A stretch of DNA of 64,000 nucleotides from Fervidobacterium changbaicum (lineage in GTDB: Bacteria; Thermotogota; Thermotogae; Thermotogales; Fervidobacteriaceae), in NCBI RefSeq assembly GCF_004117075.1, contig NZ_CP026721.1, positions 62,001-126,000 on the forward strand, in the 5' to 3' direction. Shown here in pieces: positions 7,904-17,112 of this stretch. The notes under the pieces were generated by a model. That model saw nothing but the letters and a program-made list of their open reading frames with translations, did no database searches and was not told where the DNA came from. Positions within the stretch are counted from its first letter, which is position 1, and each line of letters starts with the position of its first letter. Position numbers and translations under genes: made by a program.

Positions 7904-9946
7904 CTATGCCATTTCAACAACATTTGCTACGTCCAGTATCAGTGCTATGCTCCCATCTCCGAGCGTAGCTCCGCCACTGAAGATTTTCACATCGCTGAAG
8001 ATTTTTCCGAGCGACTTTATAACGATATCTTCCTGACCAATCAACGTGTCAACTGTGAGACCATATTTTCTGTTTCCATGCTTTACAACAACCACGTTCA
8101 TTTCGCTTGGATTTTCCTCGTGTGGGAAATTGAAAACATGCCACAGTTTGATAAGTGGTATAACTTCCCCACGTATTACAATAACCTCCTCATTTTGAAC
8201 AACCCTTATCTCTCCAGGGCTGATGATCAACGTGCTATCGATTATTGAAATAGGAATCGCGTAAACATAGTCGTTTACTTTCACAAGCAACGCTTGAATA
8301 ATGGCTAACGTAAGTGGTAAGCGTATTGTAACTTTTGTTCCTTTCCCGACTTTACTCTCAATTGAAACTGAACCGTTCAAAGATTCAATAGTGTTTTTGA
8401 CAACGTCCATTCCAACTCCTCGGCCCGAAAGTTCGCTGACCAGCTCTTTTGTAGAAAAACCAGGTAAGAATATGAAGTCGAAAACCTTCTCATCTGGTAA
8501 AGCTGCCGCTTTCTCTTCAGTTACTAAACCTCTTTCAATAGCTTTCTTCAAAATCTTATCTCTGCTCATGCCCCTTCCATCATCTTCAACTTCAATAACA
8601 ACGTTATTTCCCTCATGGCGAGCTGATAATTTGACAGTACCTATTGGTGGTTTTCCAAGAGCTATCCTCTCTTCTTTTGTTTCGATACCGTGGTCGATAG
8701 CGTTCCTTATAAGGTGCACAAGAGGATCCCCGATAACTTCAACAAATGTCCTGTCGAGTTCGGTTTCTTCACCTTCCATAATGAAGTTAATTTCTTTTCC
8801 TAAACTTCTTGCTAAGTCTCTTACCATCCTTGGGAACCTGTTGAAAACAAATTCAATAGGCACCATCCTAACCTTCATCACGATATTCTGTAGATCTAGC
8901 GTAATTCTGCTGAGCTGGGCCAGTGATTCATCTACTTCTTTTATATTGTATTTTTTCAGTATATCAGCTATCCTACTTCGTGCAATCACAAGCTCGCCCA
9001 TCAAATTCATCAAGGTATCCAGTTTTTCTGTGTCTACCCTGACAGTCTGAGTTATTTTTACTTTTTTCTGTTCCTTTTCCTTTTGTGGTTCACCCTCTCT
9101 ACTTTCGGTGGTAACAGCTTCTTCCTTTTTTCTCTCTTCCACTTTAAGCGGTTTAACAACGACGCTCTTGATCTCGGAAACACCCATTATCTTTTCGTAT
9201 ATCTTTTCTTGAGGCACGTTACCAACACCAATGAGTTCAACCGTCAAATCGAATTTCTCGTTCTCGATATCCTCGACAGATGGGACAGAGTGGATTATTT
9301 CGATACCGATCTCCTCAAGTGTATGAAAAACCATGTACATTCTCGCAGATTTAAGCTGTGTGCCTTCTTGGAGGTTCACAACTATATGATACGCTGGTAC
9401 ACCTCTTTTGGCTGCTTCCTCTAAAACGTCGTTGATAACCTCTTGTGTAAAACTTTCAGCAACTACTCGTTTTCTAGTTTCTGTTGTCGCTTCCACCTCT
9501 ACATTTCCTTCTTCAGACGATGGTACTCCGATTTTTTGAGTAACCTTTTCCACCTTTTCGCCTCTTGTGATCCTTTCAAATATATCTACAAGTCCCTCAC
9601 TATCTTCTTCCAACTCATCTGAGCCTTTAGTAACAATTGACTGGAGCATTTTTTCAATCATATCAAGACCGGCGAAAAGGTAGTCCAGCTCGTCGCTTGT
9701 GATTTTCACCTTCCCGCCTCTTACAGCATCCAAATAATTTTCCATCCTATGACATAACTTTGCAAGTCTTTCAAATCCCATAGTTCCGGCCATACCTTTT
9801 AGAGTATGTAAAGCACGAAATGCTCTGTTAATCTGTTCAACATCTGAGGTATTCTTTTCTAGCTCTAGTAAGGCATCGTTCAGTAGCTGGATGTACTCTT
9901 TTGATTCGTCGATGAAAACACTGAGATATTCGTTGTACTCTCCCAT
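7904..9946 (-). CDS. cheA: Chemotaxis histidine kinase CheA
   Basis: A 680-residue class II histidine kinase. Domains in order: P1 Hpt with phospho-His in [12 protein letters not shown] (about residue 47); linker; P2 CheY/CheB-docking-like region (about 170-260); a charged linker; P3 dimerisation helices ([17 protein letters not shown]); P4 ATPase with N box [13 protein letters not shown]1 DDGRGMS, G2 [14 protein letters not shown] and [12 protein letters not shown]; and P5 CheW-like regulatory domain at the C-terminus. It phosphorylates CheY in response to receptor signals. ATG at 9946 is six bases after AAGGAGGG; an ATG two codons earlier abuts that site. The methylation genes cheR/cheB are not in this window. 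Confidence 0.97.
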   Translation of the reverse strand: MGEYNEYLSVFIDESKEYIQLLNDALLELEKNTSDVEQINRAFRALHTLKGMAGTMGFERLAKLCHRMENYLDAVRGGKVKITSDELDYLFAGLDMIEKMLQSIVTKGSDELEEDSEGLVDIFERITRGEKVEKVTQKIGVPSSEEGNVEVEATTETRKRVVAESFTQEVINDVLEEAAKRGVPAYHIVVNLQEGTQLKSARMYMVFHTLEEIGIEIIHSVPSVEDIENEKFDLTVELIGVGNVPQEKIYEKIMGVSEIKSVVVKPLKVEERKKEEAVTTESREGEPQKEKEQKKVKITQTVRVDTEKLDTLMNLMGELVIARSRIADILKKYNIKEVDESLAQLSRITLDLQNIVMKVRMVPIEFVFNRFPRMVRDLARSLGKEINFIMEGEETELDRTFVEVIGDPLVHLIRNAIDHGIETKEERIALGKPPIGTVKLSARHEGNNVVIEVEDDGRGMSRDKILKKAIERGLVTEEKAAALPDEKVFDFIFLPGFSTKELVSELSGRGVGMDVVKNTIESLNGSVSIESKVGKGTKVTIRLPLTLAIIQALLVKVNDYVYAIPISIIDSTLIISPGEIRVVQNEEVIVIRGEVIPLIKLWHVFNFPHEENPSEMNVVVVKHGNRKYGLTVDTLIGQEDIVIKSLGKIFSDVKIFSGGATLGDGSIALILDVANVVEMA

Positions 9947-9960
9947 GCTCATCCCTCCTT

Positions 9961-11358
9961 TTAGGAGACAATTATCTTATAATAGCTAAAGTATCCTGAA
10001 CTGTACTTCCAAAATAACATCTTTGATGAAACACTAAAGCCTGTTGTCGATTTAATTATATCACCAATATCCAAAAGAATTTTAAAATCGTACGTTGACA
10101 GCTTTGAAAAGTCGTAGTACACTGGCAGGTCTTTCAACCGTCCTCGCGTTTTTTCATATTGCTCGTACTTGGTTTTGTCTATCGTTCCAAAAAAGCTTCT
10201 GTTTGAACTTGAATATACGTATAGCTTAAAATTTTGGAAAGTCATATTCCACTCCTGCTTTTGTGGATCGTACTTAGCTCCAAGTTTTGAAATGCTGGTT
10301 TCCAAGTTCTTCGTATTTGAGTTGTCAAATATAAATAGAAAGTCTCCAGTTTCTAATCTACCAACAACATAGACATTAGAAGAGGTCTTGGAAAGCGAAG
10401 AAACGAATTCAAGAACCCTTCCCAAATCTGCATTCGAGCCCTGCAACCACTGTTTGAGTATCTCGATAATACTCTCCGTGTCACTTGAAGGGACCGATAA
10501 ATAATAATTCCAAGCCAGTGGAATGTTTCCGATATTTTCAGTTATGCGTTTAGTTGTGACTTGCTTCTTATTTTTCTGCTCAAACGTTATGCTAAGACTC
10601 CCTGCAGAAACGGTGGAATAAAATATAACATATTCTGATTCTGAAGAATCTATCGATGCACCAGGTAAGTTGAATTTCAAAGTATCTGGTTTTGAGTAGC
10701 CACTCAAGAAGAATGTTCCTGCCTTCAACCTTTCAAAAACCTTTGAACTTTTCGACAACTGCATATCCGAAGTCGTGTAAGTTTTCAATGCTAGCTCCAA
10801 GGCTGTCTTGCTACCGGCGATTACAAGATACTTTCCATTATATCCACAGTACAACGAATCACCCAAGAGATACTGGTTATTTGGCAAAGATTTGTAACTG
10901 ACCGAAAGCATGTATGCCAATCCTTTTATGAGCTGCGATGGAGATTTCGTTTGAAATGCAAAGAAACTGTTGGCAGCAATGGTTTTGATAAAATCAAAGT
11001 AATAGTTTATGTCAAACGATATAACATTCGCTAGGTCAATTTGTAACCCCTTTGAAGCAAATAAAAGATCAGATGAAAGTGCTTCCTGAATGACAGAAGG
11101 AAGCACTCCTGTTCTGTAGCGCATATCCTCAAGTATTCGCAAAAAAGTATCCTCGAAACCCAAACCTTTTCTATTCAGAACGAAAGAAAAAAAAGGTACC
11201 TTCTTCAGTTCGTCGTACCAGGCGCCGCCATTAGAAACTCTGATGACAAAATCGTAGTCTTTGTGAACCAAGTCAAGTATGTCCGGGTCAGCAAAGACTG
11301 TTGTTAAGAAAACAACAAGAAGAATACTTAAGAAAGCCAACCTTGAAATCCTTGTCAT
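9961..11358 (-). CDS. Exported protein of unknown function
   Basis: A 465-residue protein that I do not recognise. It has a clear signal peptide (basic MTRISR, hydrophobic stretch, VFA-D cleavage-like site) and no lipobox, so it is probably periplasmic or toga-associated. The rest is Ser/Tyr/Phe-rich alternating beta-type sequence without obvious catalytic motifs. The start is the ATG at 11358, eight bases after GGGAGGAG; it overlaps the tlyA stop (TGATG), so translation is coupled to tlyA. An upstream TTG is an unlikely start. It lies 14 bp before cheA. The general appearance resembles DUF3352-type exported proteins, but this is only an impression. Confidence 0.7.
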   Translation of the reverse strand: MTRISRLAFLSILLVVFLTTVFADPDILDLVHKDYDFVIRVSNGGAWYDELKKVPFFSFVLNRKGLGFEDTFLRILEDMRYRTGVLPSVIQEALSSDLLFASKGLQIDLANVISFDINYYFDFIKTIAANSFFAFQTKSPSQLIKGLAYMLSVSYKSLPNNQYLLGDSLYCGYNGKYLVIAGSKTALELALKTYTTSDMQLSKSSKVFERLKAGTFFLSGYSKPDTLKFNLPGASIDSSESEYVIFYSTVSAGSLSITFEQKNKKQVTTKRITENIGNIPLAWNYYLSVPSSDTESIIEILKQWLQGSNADLGRVLEFVSSLSKTSSNVYVVGRLETGDFLFIFDNSNTKNLETSISKLGAKYDPQKQEWNMTFQNFKLYVYSSSNRSFFGTIDKTKYEQYEKTRGRLKDLPVYYDFSKLSTYDFKILLDIGDIIKSTTGFSVSSKMLFWKYSSGYFSYYKIIVS

Positions 11359-12188
11359 CAGAAGAGCTCCTCCCAAGCTTTGTTTACTACTTCGACTAAT
11401 TCGTTATCAAGAACATTGCTATAAGAACAATTAGCATCTTTTTGAAAAACCGCGAAGAATTCAATATTTCCATCGCCACCGAGAATTTTGGAAAAGTCTA
11501 CATAGACAAGTCTTAAACCTCCGCCTGCCAAAAAATCTGTTAGAACTTCTCTCAGTACCCTCACATGTTCTAACTTATCTTTGATTACCCCCTGATGCTG
11601 GTAGCCCACTTCAAATTGAGGCTTTATTAGAATTATACCATACCCTTCTTCCTTGAGTAAATTTAGAATGTTACCTTTGATCTTTCTAACCGAGATAAAA
11701 GAAATGTCAACACTGACAATATCCACAAATTCCCCCAAATCTTCAAGAAATAAATCTTTTGCATTCTTTTGTATCTTTATCACTCTCTCGTTGGTCGCTA
11801 TCCTTGGATGCAGTTGGTAAGTATTTACATCAACCGCGTAAATTTTCCTAGCATTGTTTTGCAGAAAAAAGTCAACGAAACCTCCCGTAGAACTACCAAT
11901 ATCGCATATAACTTTATCCTTAATGGCTATGTTCGCGATACTGCTTTTTTGAGACATACTCTTAAATAAACCTTCGAGTTTATAACCAGCTCGGCTAACG
12001 TACTTGAGAGACTCCACGATTGATATTTTATCACCAAGACCGACCAATTTGGAAGGCTCTAAACACACCTCTCCATTGACGATAACATTACCAGTTTTTA
12101 TAAGTTGCTTAGCTTTGTTCCTACTTTCAGCCAGTCCATTTCTTGCCAAGAATACATCTAATCTCTCTTTTTGAGCGTTACCTGCCAC
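11358..12188 (-). CDS. tlyA: TlyA-family rRNA 2'-O-methyltransferase
   Basis: A 276-residue two-domain protein: N-terminal S4 RNA-binding domain (RLDVFLARNGLAESRNKAK..., VNGEV) and an FtsJ/RrmJ-type methyltransferase domain with SAM motif I DIGSSTGGFVDFFLQN and DVNTYQLH. TlyA enzymes methylate cytidine 2'-OH in 16S and/or 23S rRNA; the historical name is haemolysin A. Length matches the family (about 270). The start overlaps the upstream gene by 31 bases and its stop overlaps the next start (TGATG), so it is embedded in the operon. Confidence 0.93.
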   Translation of the reverse strand: MAGNAQKERLDVFLARNGLAESRNKAKQLIKTGNVIVNGEVCLEPSKLVGLGDKISIVESLKYVSRAGYKLEGLFKSMSQKSSIANIAIKDKVICDIGSSTGGFVDFFLQNNARKIYAVDVNTYQLHPRIATNERVIKIQKNAKDLFLEDLGEFVDIVSVDISFISVRKIKGNILNLLKEEGYGIILIKPQFEVGYQHQGVIKDKLEHVRVLREVLTDFLAGGGLRLVYVDFSKILGGDGNIEFFAVFQKDANCSYSNVLDNELVEVVNKAWEELF

Positions 12189-13414
12189 GTTCCCACTTCC
12201 GTTACTATGTTCAAAGTGTCTCTTGAAACAAACATATAAAAGATAGAATCACCTAAGAAAACACCTCTGTAAAAGTAGCCGGACCTTGAATTTTCAACTC
12301 CAGTAAAGTATGGGTAAACCTCCTTGTTTGAAAAAACATATTCAAACCCACTATCGACTTTGGTTGCGTTATTTTCCGTCAATACGTAGTCACCGTTCAG
12401 CGTCTTTAATATCACTTTTCCTAAGTTCCTGTCAAGGGTAAGAAAAAGAGCTCCATTGAAATTACCTAGAAAGGAAACTTTGCGACTCTTCAAATTAACC
12501 ACATAAACACCTTCCGTCACATCCAGCAAAAAAAGCGTATTGTCAATTAATAAAAAATCTAAAGGGGCATTCGAGACCTTCAACTTCCAGGCTAATGTCG
12601 TATCTGTTATTGAACCATCAGCGTAGATTAAAAATTTATCCCAACTAAATATGGGAGGCGAAGATATAAACTCTTTCTTACCTGTTCTCAAATTAAGTAT
12701 GTAATTGCCTGTTAGAATAGAATAACCGTTGTAGAGAATCGGTAAGGAATCAACTTGAATATTGTTTTTTTCTGAAGTGTACAGCACGCCATTCTTGTAA
12801 AAACTTCCATCTACAGTGACAACCGCAGGTATGAAATTTACATAATCTGGAACAACCAATAAAGGCAAACCCACTGGAACGACTGTAAATATTCTACTGG
12901 TCTTTGGCTCATAAACTACAGTCTCTGGGACGTTATTTCCAGTTTCACCAACAGTCGGGATAATATGACCCTCGAGATTAGTCATTTCTATAAAGTTTTT
13001 AACGAAGTGACTTCTAAAATCATCTTCAGAATCGAACACAGCTACACTATTCCCTATTCTTAATCTGATTTTATCTTCCATCAATTCGATTCTTATTTCA
13101 AGTGGCTCTAGAGTCATTGAATTCACGCAATTCGTACTTTCACATTGCGTATTGCCAAAAGATATGCTAATTGGGAAAAAACCTATCTTGGATAGCTCTC
13201 TGGCAACAAAAACAGAAAGTTGTGGAGAGATGTTTTCATCATAAATCACAACCTGAGGTCTTTGTAGCCACTTTTCAATGACAGCCAACAAGTGCTCATC
13301 TGGGCTTATATTTGGTATCTCAACACCGGCGAAAATAAACCCTAAAAGAGCACTTTGTACAAGAACAATCCATGCGCAGGTGCCAATCCAGCCGATTTTG
13401 AGCGATCCTTTGAT
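12158..13414 (-). CDS. Exported protein of unknown function, beta-rich, probable non-canonical start
   Basis: Unrecognised protein. The conventional start is TTG at 13291 (377 residues) without a convincing ribosome binding site. The frame continues upstream inside truA and encodes a good signal peptide: IKGSLKIGWIG, then a hydrophobic stretch ending LLGFIFAG. No ATG/GTG/TTG is available there, but an ATC at 13414 lies exactly six bases after GGAGGT, giving 418 residues. The mature part contains repeated short beta-strand/turn units (ILTGNYILNLRTGKKEFI, GVYVVNLKSRKVSFLG) suggestive of a beta-propeller, so a surface or periplasmic role is plausible. It overlaps truA and tlyA. Coordinates use the extended start, which is an inference. 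Confidence 0.6.
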   Translation of the reverse strand: MKGSLKIGWIGTCAWIVLVQSALLGFIFAGVEIPNISPDEHLLAVIEKWLQRPQVVIYDENISPQLSVFVARELSKIGFFPISISFGNTQCESTNCVNSMTLEPLEIRIELMEDKIRLRIGNSVAVFDSEDDFRSHFVKNFIEMTNLEGHIIPTVGETGNNVPETVVYEPKTSRIFTVVPVGLPLLVVPDYVNFIPAVVTVDGSFYKNGVLYTSEKNNIQVDSLPILYNGYSILTGNYILNLRTGKKEFISSPPIFSWDKFLIYADGSITDTTLAWKLKVSNAPLDFLLIDNTLFLLDVTEGVYVVNLKSRKVSFLGNFNGALFLTLDRNLGKVILKTLNGDYVLTENNATKVDSGFEYVFSNKEVYPYFTGVENSRSGYFYRGVFLGDSIFYMFVSRDTLNIVTEVGTWQVTLKKRD

Positions 13415-14082
13415 TCTAACACCTCCAGTACTTTCTCTGGTTCCCAGCTACCAATTCCCACCTTTACAAGGTTTGCAACAATGCTTCGTACCATACCACG
13501 CAGGTAAGATATTCCTTCTACTCTCACCAGTATAAGGTTTTTTCTGAGTCTCACGATCCGGATGTTCGTAATCGTTCTCTCAGTTCTCGTATCCTCTTCT
13601 CCTTTTTTGCTCAGAGCGGTAAAATCATGCGTACCAATAAGATATTTTGCACCTTGTCTCATCTTCGAGATGTCTAATTCGTACGGAAACCACCAAGTGT
13701 ACTTTCTTAGGAATATGTCGTTCATCTTAGAGTTTAAAATAAAGTAATGGTAAATCCTACACTTTGCTTCGTACCTGGGATTAAAATTATCGCTTACAAA
13801 CCAAACCTTCTTTACATAAATGTCCTTTGGCAGATTGGCATTTAATGCGTTTCTTATATCTGACTCTGAAAGCTTATCATTTGGGCAATCGAATGCTGCA
13901 ACCTGCCCGGTTGCATGAACTCCCGTATCTGTGCGACCTGCAGCATACGTTTGAATAGGGATTTTAAACACACGTTCGAGAGCTTTTTCAAGCTCTCCTT
14001 GTACAGTTCTTACACTATTTTGACGTTGATAGCCAAAAAAATCTGAGCCATCGTATGCAAATTCTATAGCGACTCTTCTCAT
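13342..14082 (-). CDS. truA: tRNA pseudouridine synthase TruA
   Basis: A 246-residue pseudouridine synthase acting on positions 38-40 of tRNA anticodon arms. The catalytic Asp lies in AAGRTDTGVHATGQVAAF. Other family blocks are FAYDGSDFFGYQRQ at the N-terminus, RIYHYFI, and FLRGMVRSIVANLVKVG near the C-terminus. Length is normal. The ATG overlaps the stop of the upstream GGDEF gene (ATGA). The downstream exported-protein gene probably starts inside truA. Confidence 0.96.
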   Translation of the reverse strand: MRRVAIEFAYDGSDFFGYQRQNSVRTVQGELEKALERVFKIPIQTYAAGRTDTGVHATGQVAAFDCPNDKLSESDIRNALNANLPKDIYVKKVWFVSDNFNPRYEAKCRIYHYFILNSKMNDIFLRKYTWWFPYELDISKMRQGAKYLIGTHDFTALSKKGEEDTRTERTITNIRIVRLRKNLILVRVEGISYLRGMVRSIVANLVKVGIGSWEPEKVLEVLESKDRSKSAGLAPAHGLFLYKVLF

Positions 14083-15728
14083 ATGTTTATTATACGCCCA
14101 CCTCCAGATTTTTTGCCAGCAACTAAGGCCATCTTGGCTTTGTTCAAGATTTCTTCTAAATTTACAGCATCCACAGGATATTTCACAACAGCGCCTGTAA
14201 TACTCACAAAAGGATATTTCTCTTTAATGTTTTCAATAACCTTTTGAACAAGAATCATCGCATCCGACTTGCTCTTAGTCCAAAGTAGGACCATGAATTC
14301 GTCTCCAGTTCGAGTATACAACCCGTAGTTCTTTATTTCGTCTTCTATCGCATTCTTAATCTCTCTTAGTATTTCATCTCCAATGGTGAAACCCTTTTCA
14401 AGGTTTATTCTGCCGAAGTTGTCTATATCTAAGTGTATGAATGAAAATGTTCGCTTCGTTTCTATTGCCCTTACCATTTCTTCAACAAACTCAGAAACCG
14501 TCGATTCTTCTGCATAGTGTCCAGCAAATAAACTCTTATACTTGCTCTCCTTAACAATTTGAACAAATTGCCAAGCAAAGAATTTTGATAGTTCGATCTC
14601 CCTCTTTGTTGGTCTCAAACCGTTTACTGGTTTATCAAAACTTATGTATCCGACGGTTCTATTATTTGACACCAATGGAACCAGGAACAAATCGTCAGGA
14701 TCCCAGGCATTGTCGGCGTCAAGTGCTGCATAATCCGAAGGTTTAAAAATGTAAGTTTGATCTAAAGCGATACTGCCCTTTGGAATGAAGTATACTCCTC
14801 CCAAATCAAATCGACTCTGCATGAGTAAAAGAGTATCTTTTATTTGAGGTTGTTTGCTTCTTAGCATTTCGAAATCTTCATCTTTTATTCCGTACTTTGA
14901 AACTCTTATAACCCTACCTGATTTGTAGTCGAAAAGGTTCAATAACGCTGCGGAAAACCCTATCAATTTGCATTCTACCTCGAGAAGGTCATTCATTATT
15001 CTATCCACATCCTCTGAACCGATTTTTTCTAAAACATCCGGTATTTTTGAAAGATTCTCAATTTCTCTTCTAATTTCATCCTGCTCGTATTTTAATTGTT
15101 GATACCATACCTGTGCTGTAACAGTGTAGTAAAGCTGGACCAAAAAACCGGCATATAATAGAAGTGTAAAGACCAAGTAAGAGAATTTGACTTCCGGGAG
15201 AAGATAAATTGTTGTAACTATAAGTGAAGCGTAAAGGCCCAAAACAAAGACAATCAAGGCTACGATGATGTAGTTCTTCAATTTTGTTCGTGTGAAAAAG
15301 TATACATAAACGAAACTTAAAAGAACATTAGTGGCGAAAAAGCCTATTGCGAAATATATTAATGAAAGATAATCAAAAACAGACCGTTTAAACAGGAAAG
15401 TACCAACTGAAATCTGAAGAAACTCAAAGCTGAGCCGGAGTAGTTTCCTATCCCAGGAAACATTCTTATTGATTGTACTTGTGATTAAAGAAAGCACCAA
15501 TATTGTTTCAGGACTTATGAAAGGGATTAAAAAGATGTACAAAAAAGGTTTTGCAGTAAATCTGATTCCACCAATAGGAATCTCGATATACTGAGCAACA
15601 ATCATGGCTACTAATACCGGCACAATGATACGCACATCATAACTAAAGACGAAAGGCTTTGAGAAGAACAAGAGCACAAAACTTGCCATAAATAACGATG
15701 AGACAAATATCAAAGCTTTTTTGTTCAC
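14079..15728 (-). CDS. Membrane protein with GAF-like and GGDEF domains
   Basis: A 549-residue putative diguanylate cyclase or degenerate relative. About residues 1-205 contain seven or eight predicted membrane helices; residues about 225-390 look like a GAF-type sensor domain; residues about 405-549 form a GGDEF domain with the FIHLDIDNFGRIN metal-binding strand and ITGAVVKYP. The signature is TGDEF instead of GGDEF (TRTGDEFMVLLW), so activity is uncertain, although first-Gly variants can be active. The start is GTG after GGGGGG. First gene of the leftward string containing truA, tlyA and the che/fli genes, which suggests but does not prove a c-di-GMP link to motility. Confidence 0.88.
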   Translation of the reverse strand: MNKKALIFVSSLFMASFVLLFFSKPFVFSYDVRIIVPVLVAMIVAQYIEIPIGGIRFTAKPFLYIFLIPFISPETILVLSLITSTINKNVSWDRKLLRLSFEFLQISVGTFLFKRSVFDYLSLIYFAIGFFATNVLLSFVYVYFFTRTKLKNYIIVALIVFVLGLYASLIVTTIYLLPEVKFSYLVFTLLLYAGFLVQLYYTVTAQVWYQQLKYEQDEIRREIENLSKIPDVLEKIGSEDVDRIMNDLLEVECKLIGFSAALLNLFDYKSGRVIRVSKYGIKDEDFEMLRSKQPQIKDTLLLMQSRFDLGGVYFIPKGSIALDQTYIFKPSDYAALDADNAWDPDDLFLVPLVSNNRTVGYISFDKPVNGLRPTKREIELSKFFAWQFVQIVKESKYKSLFAGHYAEESTVSEFVEEMVRAIETKRTFSFIHLDIDNFGRINLEKGFTIGDEILREIKNAIEDEIKNYGLYTRTGDEFMVLLWTKSKSDAMILVQKVIENIKEKYPFVSITGAVVKYPVDAVNLEEILNKAKMALVAGKKSGGGRIINI

Positions 15729-15757
15729 TTTTTTCCCCCCAATGTTCTGTTATACAT

Positions 15758-15786
15758 ATTGTAACATAGTGGCACTGTATTTTAAA
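15758..15786 (-). promoter_or_regulatory. Candidate promoter of the GGDEF-truA-tlyA-che-fli string
   Basis: Minus strand: TTTAAA (15786-15781), 17-base spacer, TACAAT (15763-15758), 30 bp before the GTG. The -35 is a weak match. It lies in the divergent gap shared with the decarboxylase gene. Confidence 0.45.
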
Positions 15787-15861
15787 CTCGTGTTTATGTA
15801 TATTATGGCAAATATATTCTATCATAAGACCGACAATTTACACAAGGAGGTATAGGAAGAG

Positions 15862-17049
15862 ATGGAAAAACTTAGACAAATCGCGGAAGCTTACGGAACA
15901 CCAGTCCTGGTAATGGACTTGAATGTGATCAGGCAGAACTATATGAACCTAATTGAGAACATAAAGAATTGTAAGGTTTATTATGCGGTTAAAGCGAATT
16001 CTCACATCGAAATCGTAAAACTTCTTAGAGACCTAGGAAGCTATTTCGACGTCGCATCAAGAGGAGAAATTGAGAAACTGCTTTCACTTGGTGTGGAACC
16101 GTACAGAATGAGTTTTGGTAACACTATTAAGAAGATAGAAGATATAAAATTCGCATACGACAACGGTATCAGGATGTTTGCAGTGGATTCCGAAATGGAG
16201 ATAGAAAAGATAGCAATGGTTGCTCCCGGTTCTGATATATATGTTAGAATAAGCACCAACGGCATGGAAGATGATGCTGACTGGCCACTTACAAGAAAGT
16301 TTGGAACAAGTGTGAGCCATGCAATTGAACTTGTGAAGTACGCAAAAACGCTGGGATTAAATCCCATTGGATTGAGCTTCCACGTTGGTTCACAAAACTA
16401 CAATCCAGAGAATTGGAGAACGGCTATAAGAGAAGCTTCCGTTGTTTTTGAAGAAGCAAAAGAATTTGGAGTTAATATGTCCATGATCAACACGGGCGGT
16501 GGAATGCCAGTCAAATACGTTAGGGATATACCAACCGTTAAACAAATCGCGAATGTTATAAATGAAGCTGTTGAAGAATACTTAGGTGATAACATAACCG
16601 TTATAGTGGAACCTGGAAGGTCTATGGTGGGTAATGCTGGTGTTATGATCACAAAAGTGATTCTCCGAAGCAAAAAAGGAGACGAAAACTGGTTGTATCT
16701 TGATGCTGGTGTATTTCATGGTTTGACAGAAACAATTCAAAACATCCGATACAGAATAACGGTTGATGGAAAAGAAGATGAAGAACTCGATACTTTTGTA
16801 CTAGCTGGTCCTACGTGTGATAGCGTTGATGTAATGTACTACGATGCCCAACTGCCGAAGAGTACAACACTTGGTGATATTGTTTACTTCCACACAGCTG
16901 GTGCTTATACCACCGAGTACGGAACGAATTTCAACGGAATCGCTTCGCCAGGGATAGTTTTCGTGAAAGGTATTTTGTCCGATGATGAAGAAACAGAAGA
17001 AGGAATTCCAGAAGTAGTGGAGATCAAAAGCGAAGAATCCAAGGAATAA
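15862..17049 (+). CDS. PLP-dependent ornithine/lysine decarboxylase (fold III)
   Basis: A 395-residue alanine-racemase-fold (type III) decarboxylase, the eukaryotic-ODC/LysA superfamily. The PLP lysine is in YYAVKANS near residue 43; SFHVGSQ and the Gly-rich phosphate-binding NTGGGMP follow, then EPGRS, and GPTCDSVDVMYYDAQLP carries the active-site Cys region. That last block (GPTCDSxD) is characteristic of ornithine-decarboxylase-like members more than of diaminopimelate decarboxylases, which usually read GPxCExxD. It therefore probably makes putrescine or cadaverine for polyamine synthesis. The start follows CACAAGGAGGT. It is monocistronic, with a terminator after it. Confidence 0.9.
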   Translation: MEKLRQIAEAYGTPVLVMDLNVIRQNYMNLIENIKNCKVYYAVKANSHIEIVKLLRDLGSYFDVASRGEIEKLLSLGVEPYRMSFGNTIKKIEDIKFAYDNGIRMFAVDSEMEIEKIAMVAPGSDIYVRISTNGMEDDADWPLTRKFGTSVSHAIELVKYAKTLGLNPIGLSFHVGSQNYNPENWRTAIREASVVFEEAKEFGVNMSMINTGGGMPVKYVRDIPTVKQIANVINEAVEEYLGDNITVIVEPGRSMVGNAGVMITKVILRSKKGDENWLYLDAGVFHGLTETIQNIRYRITVDGKEDEELDTFVLAGPTCDSVDVMYYDAQLPKSTTLGDIVYFHTAGAYTTEYGTNFNGIASPGIVFVKGILSDDEETEEGIPEVVEIKSEESKE

Positions 17050-17085
17050 ATTCTCAGGACGTTAGATACAAAAATTTTTGAAATA

Positions 17086-17105
17086 GGGCTGGGATTTCCC
17101 AGCCC
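17086..17105. terminator. Terminator between convergent genes
   Basis: GGGCTGGG (17086-17093), ATTT loop, CCCAGCCC (17098-17105), followed rightward by TTAGTTTTT. It lies between the decarboxylase and the convergent MFS gene and could serve both strands, though the leftward T-tract is poor. Confidence 0.8.
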
Positions 17106-17112
17106 TTAGTTT

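Noticed and set aside
9083-9424. Rightward reading frame of 113 codons inside cheA.
   Set aside because: Antisense to conserved cheA domains with no ribosome binding site; a mirror of the cheA codon pattern.
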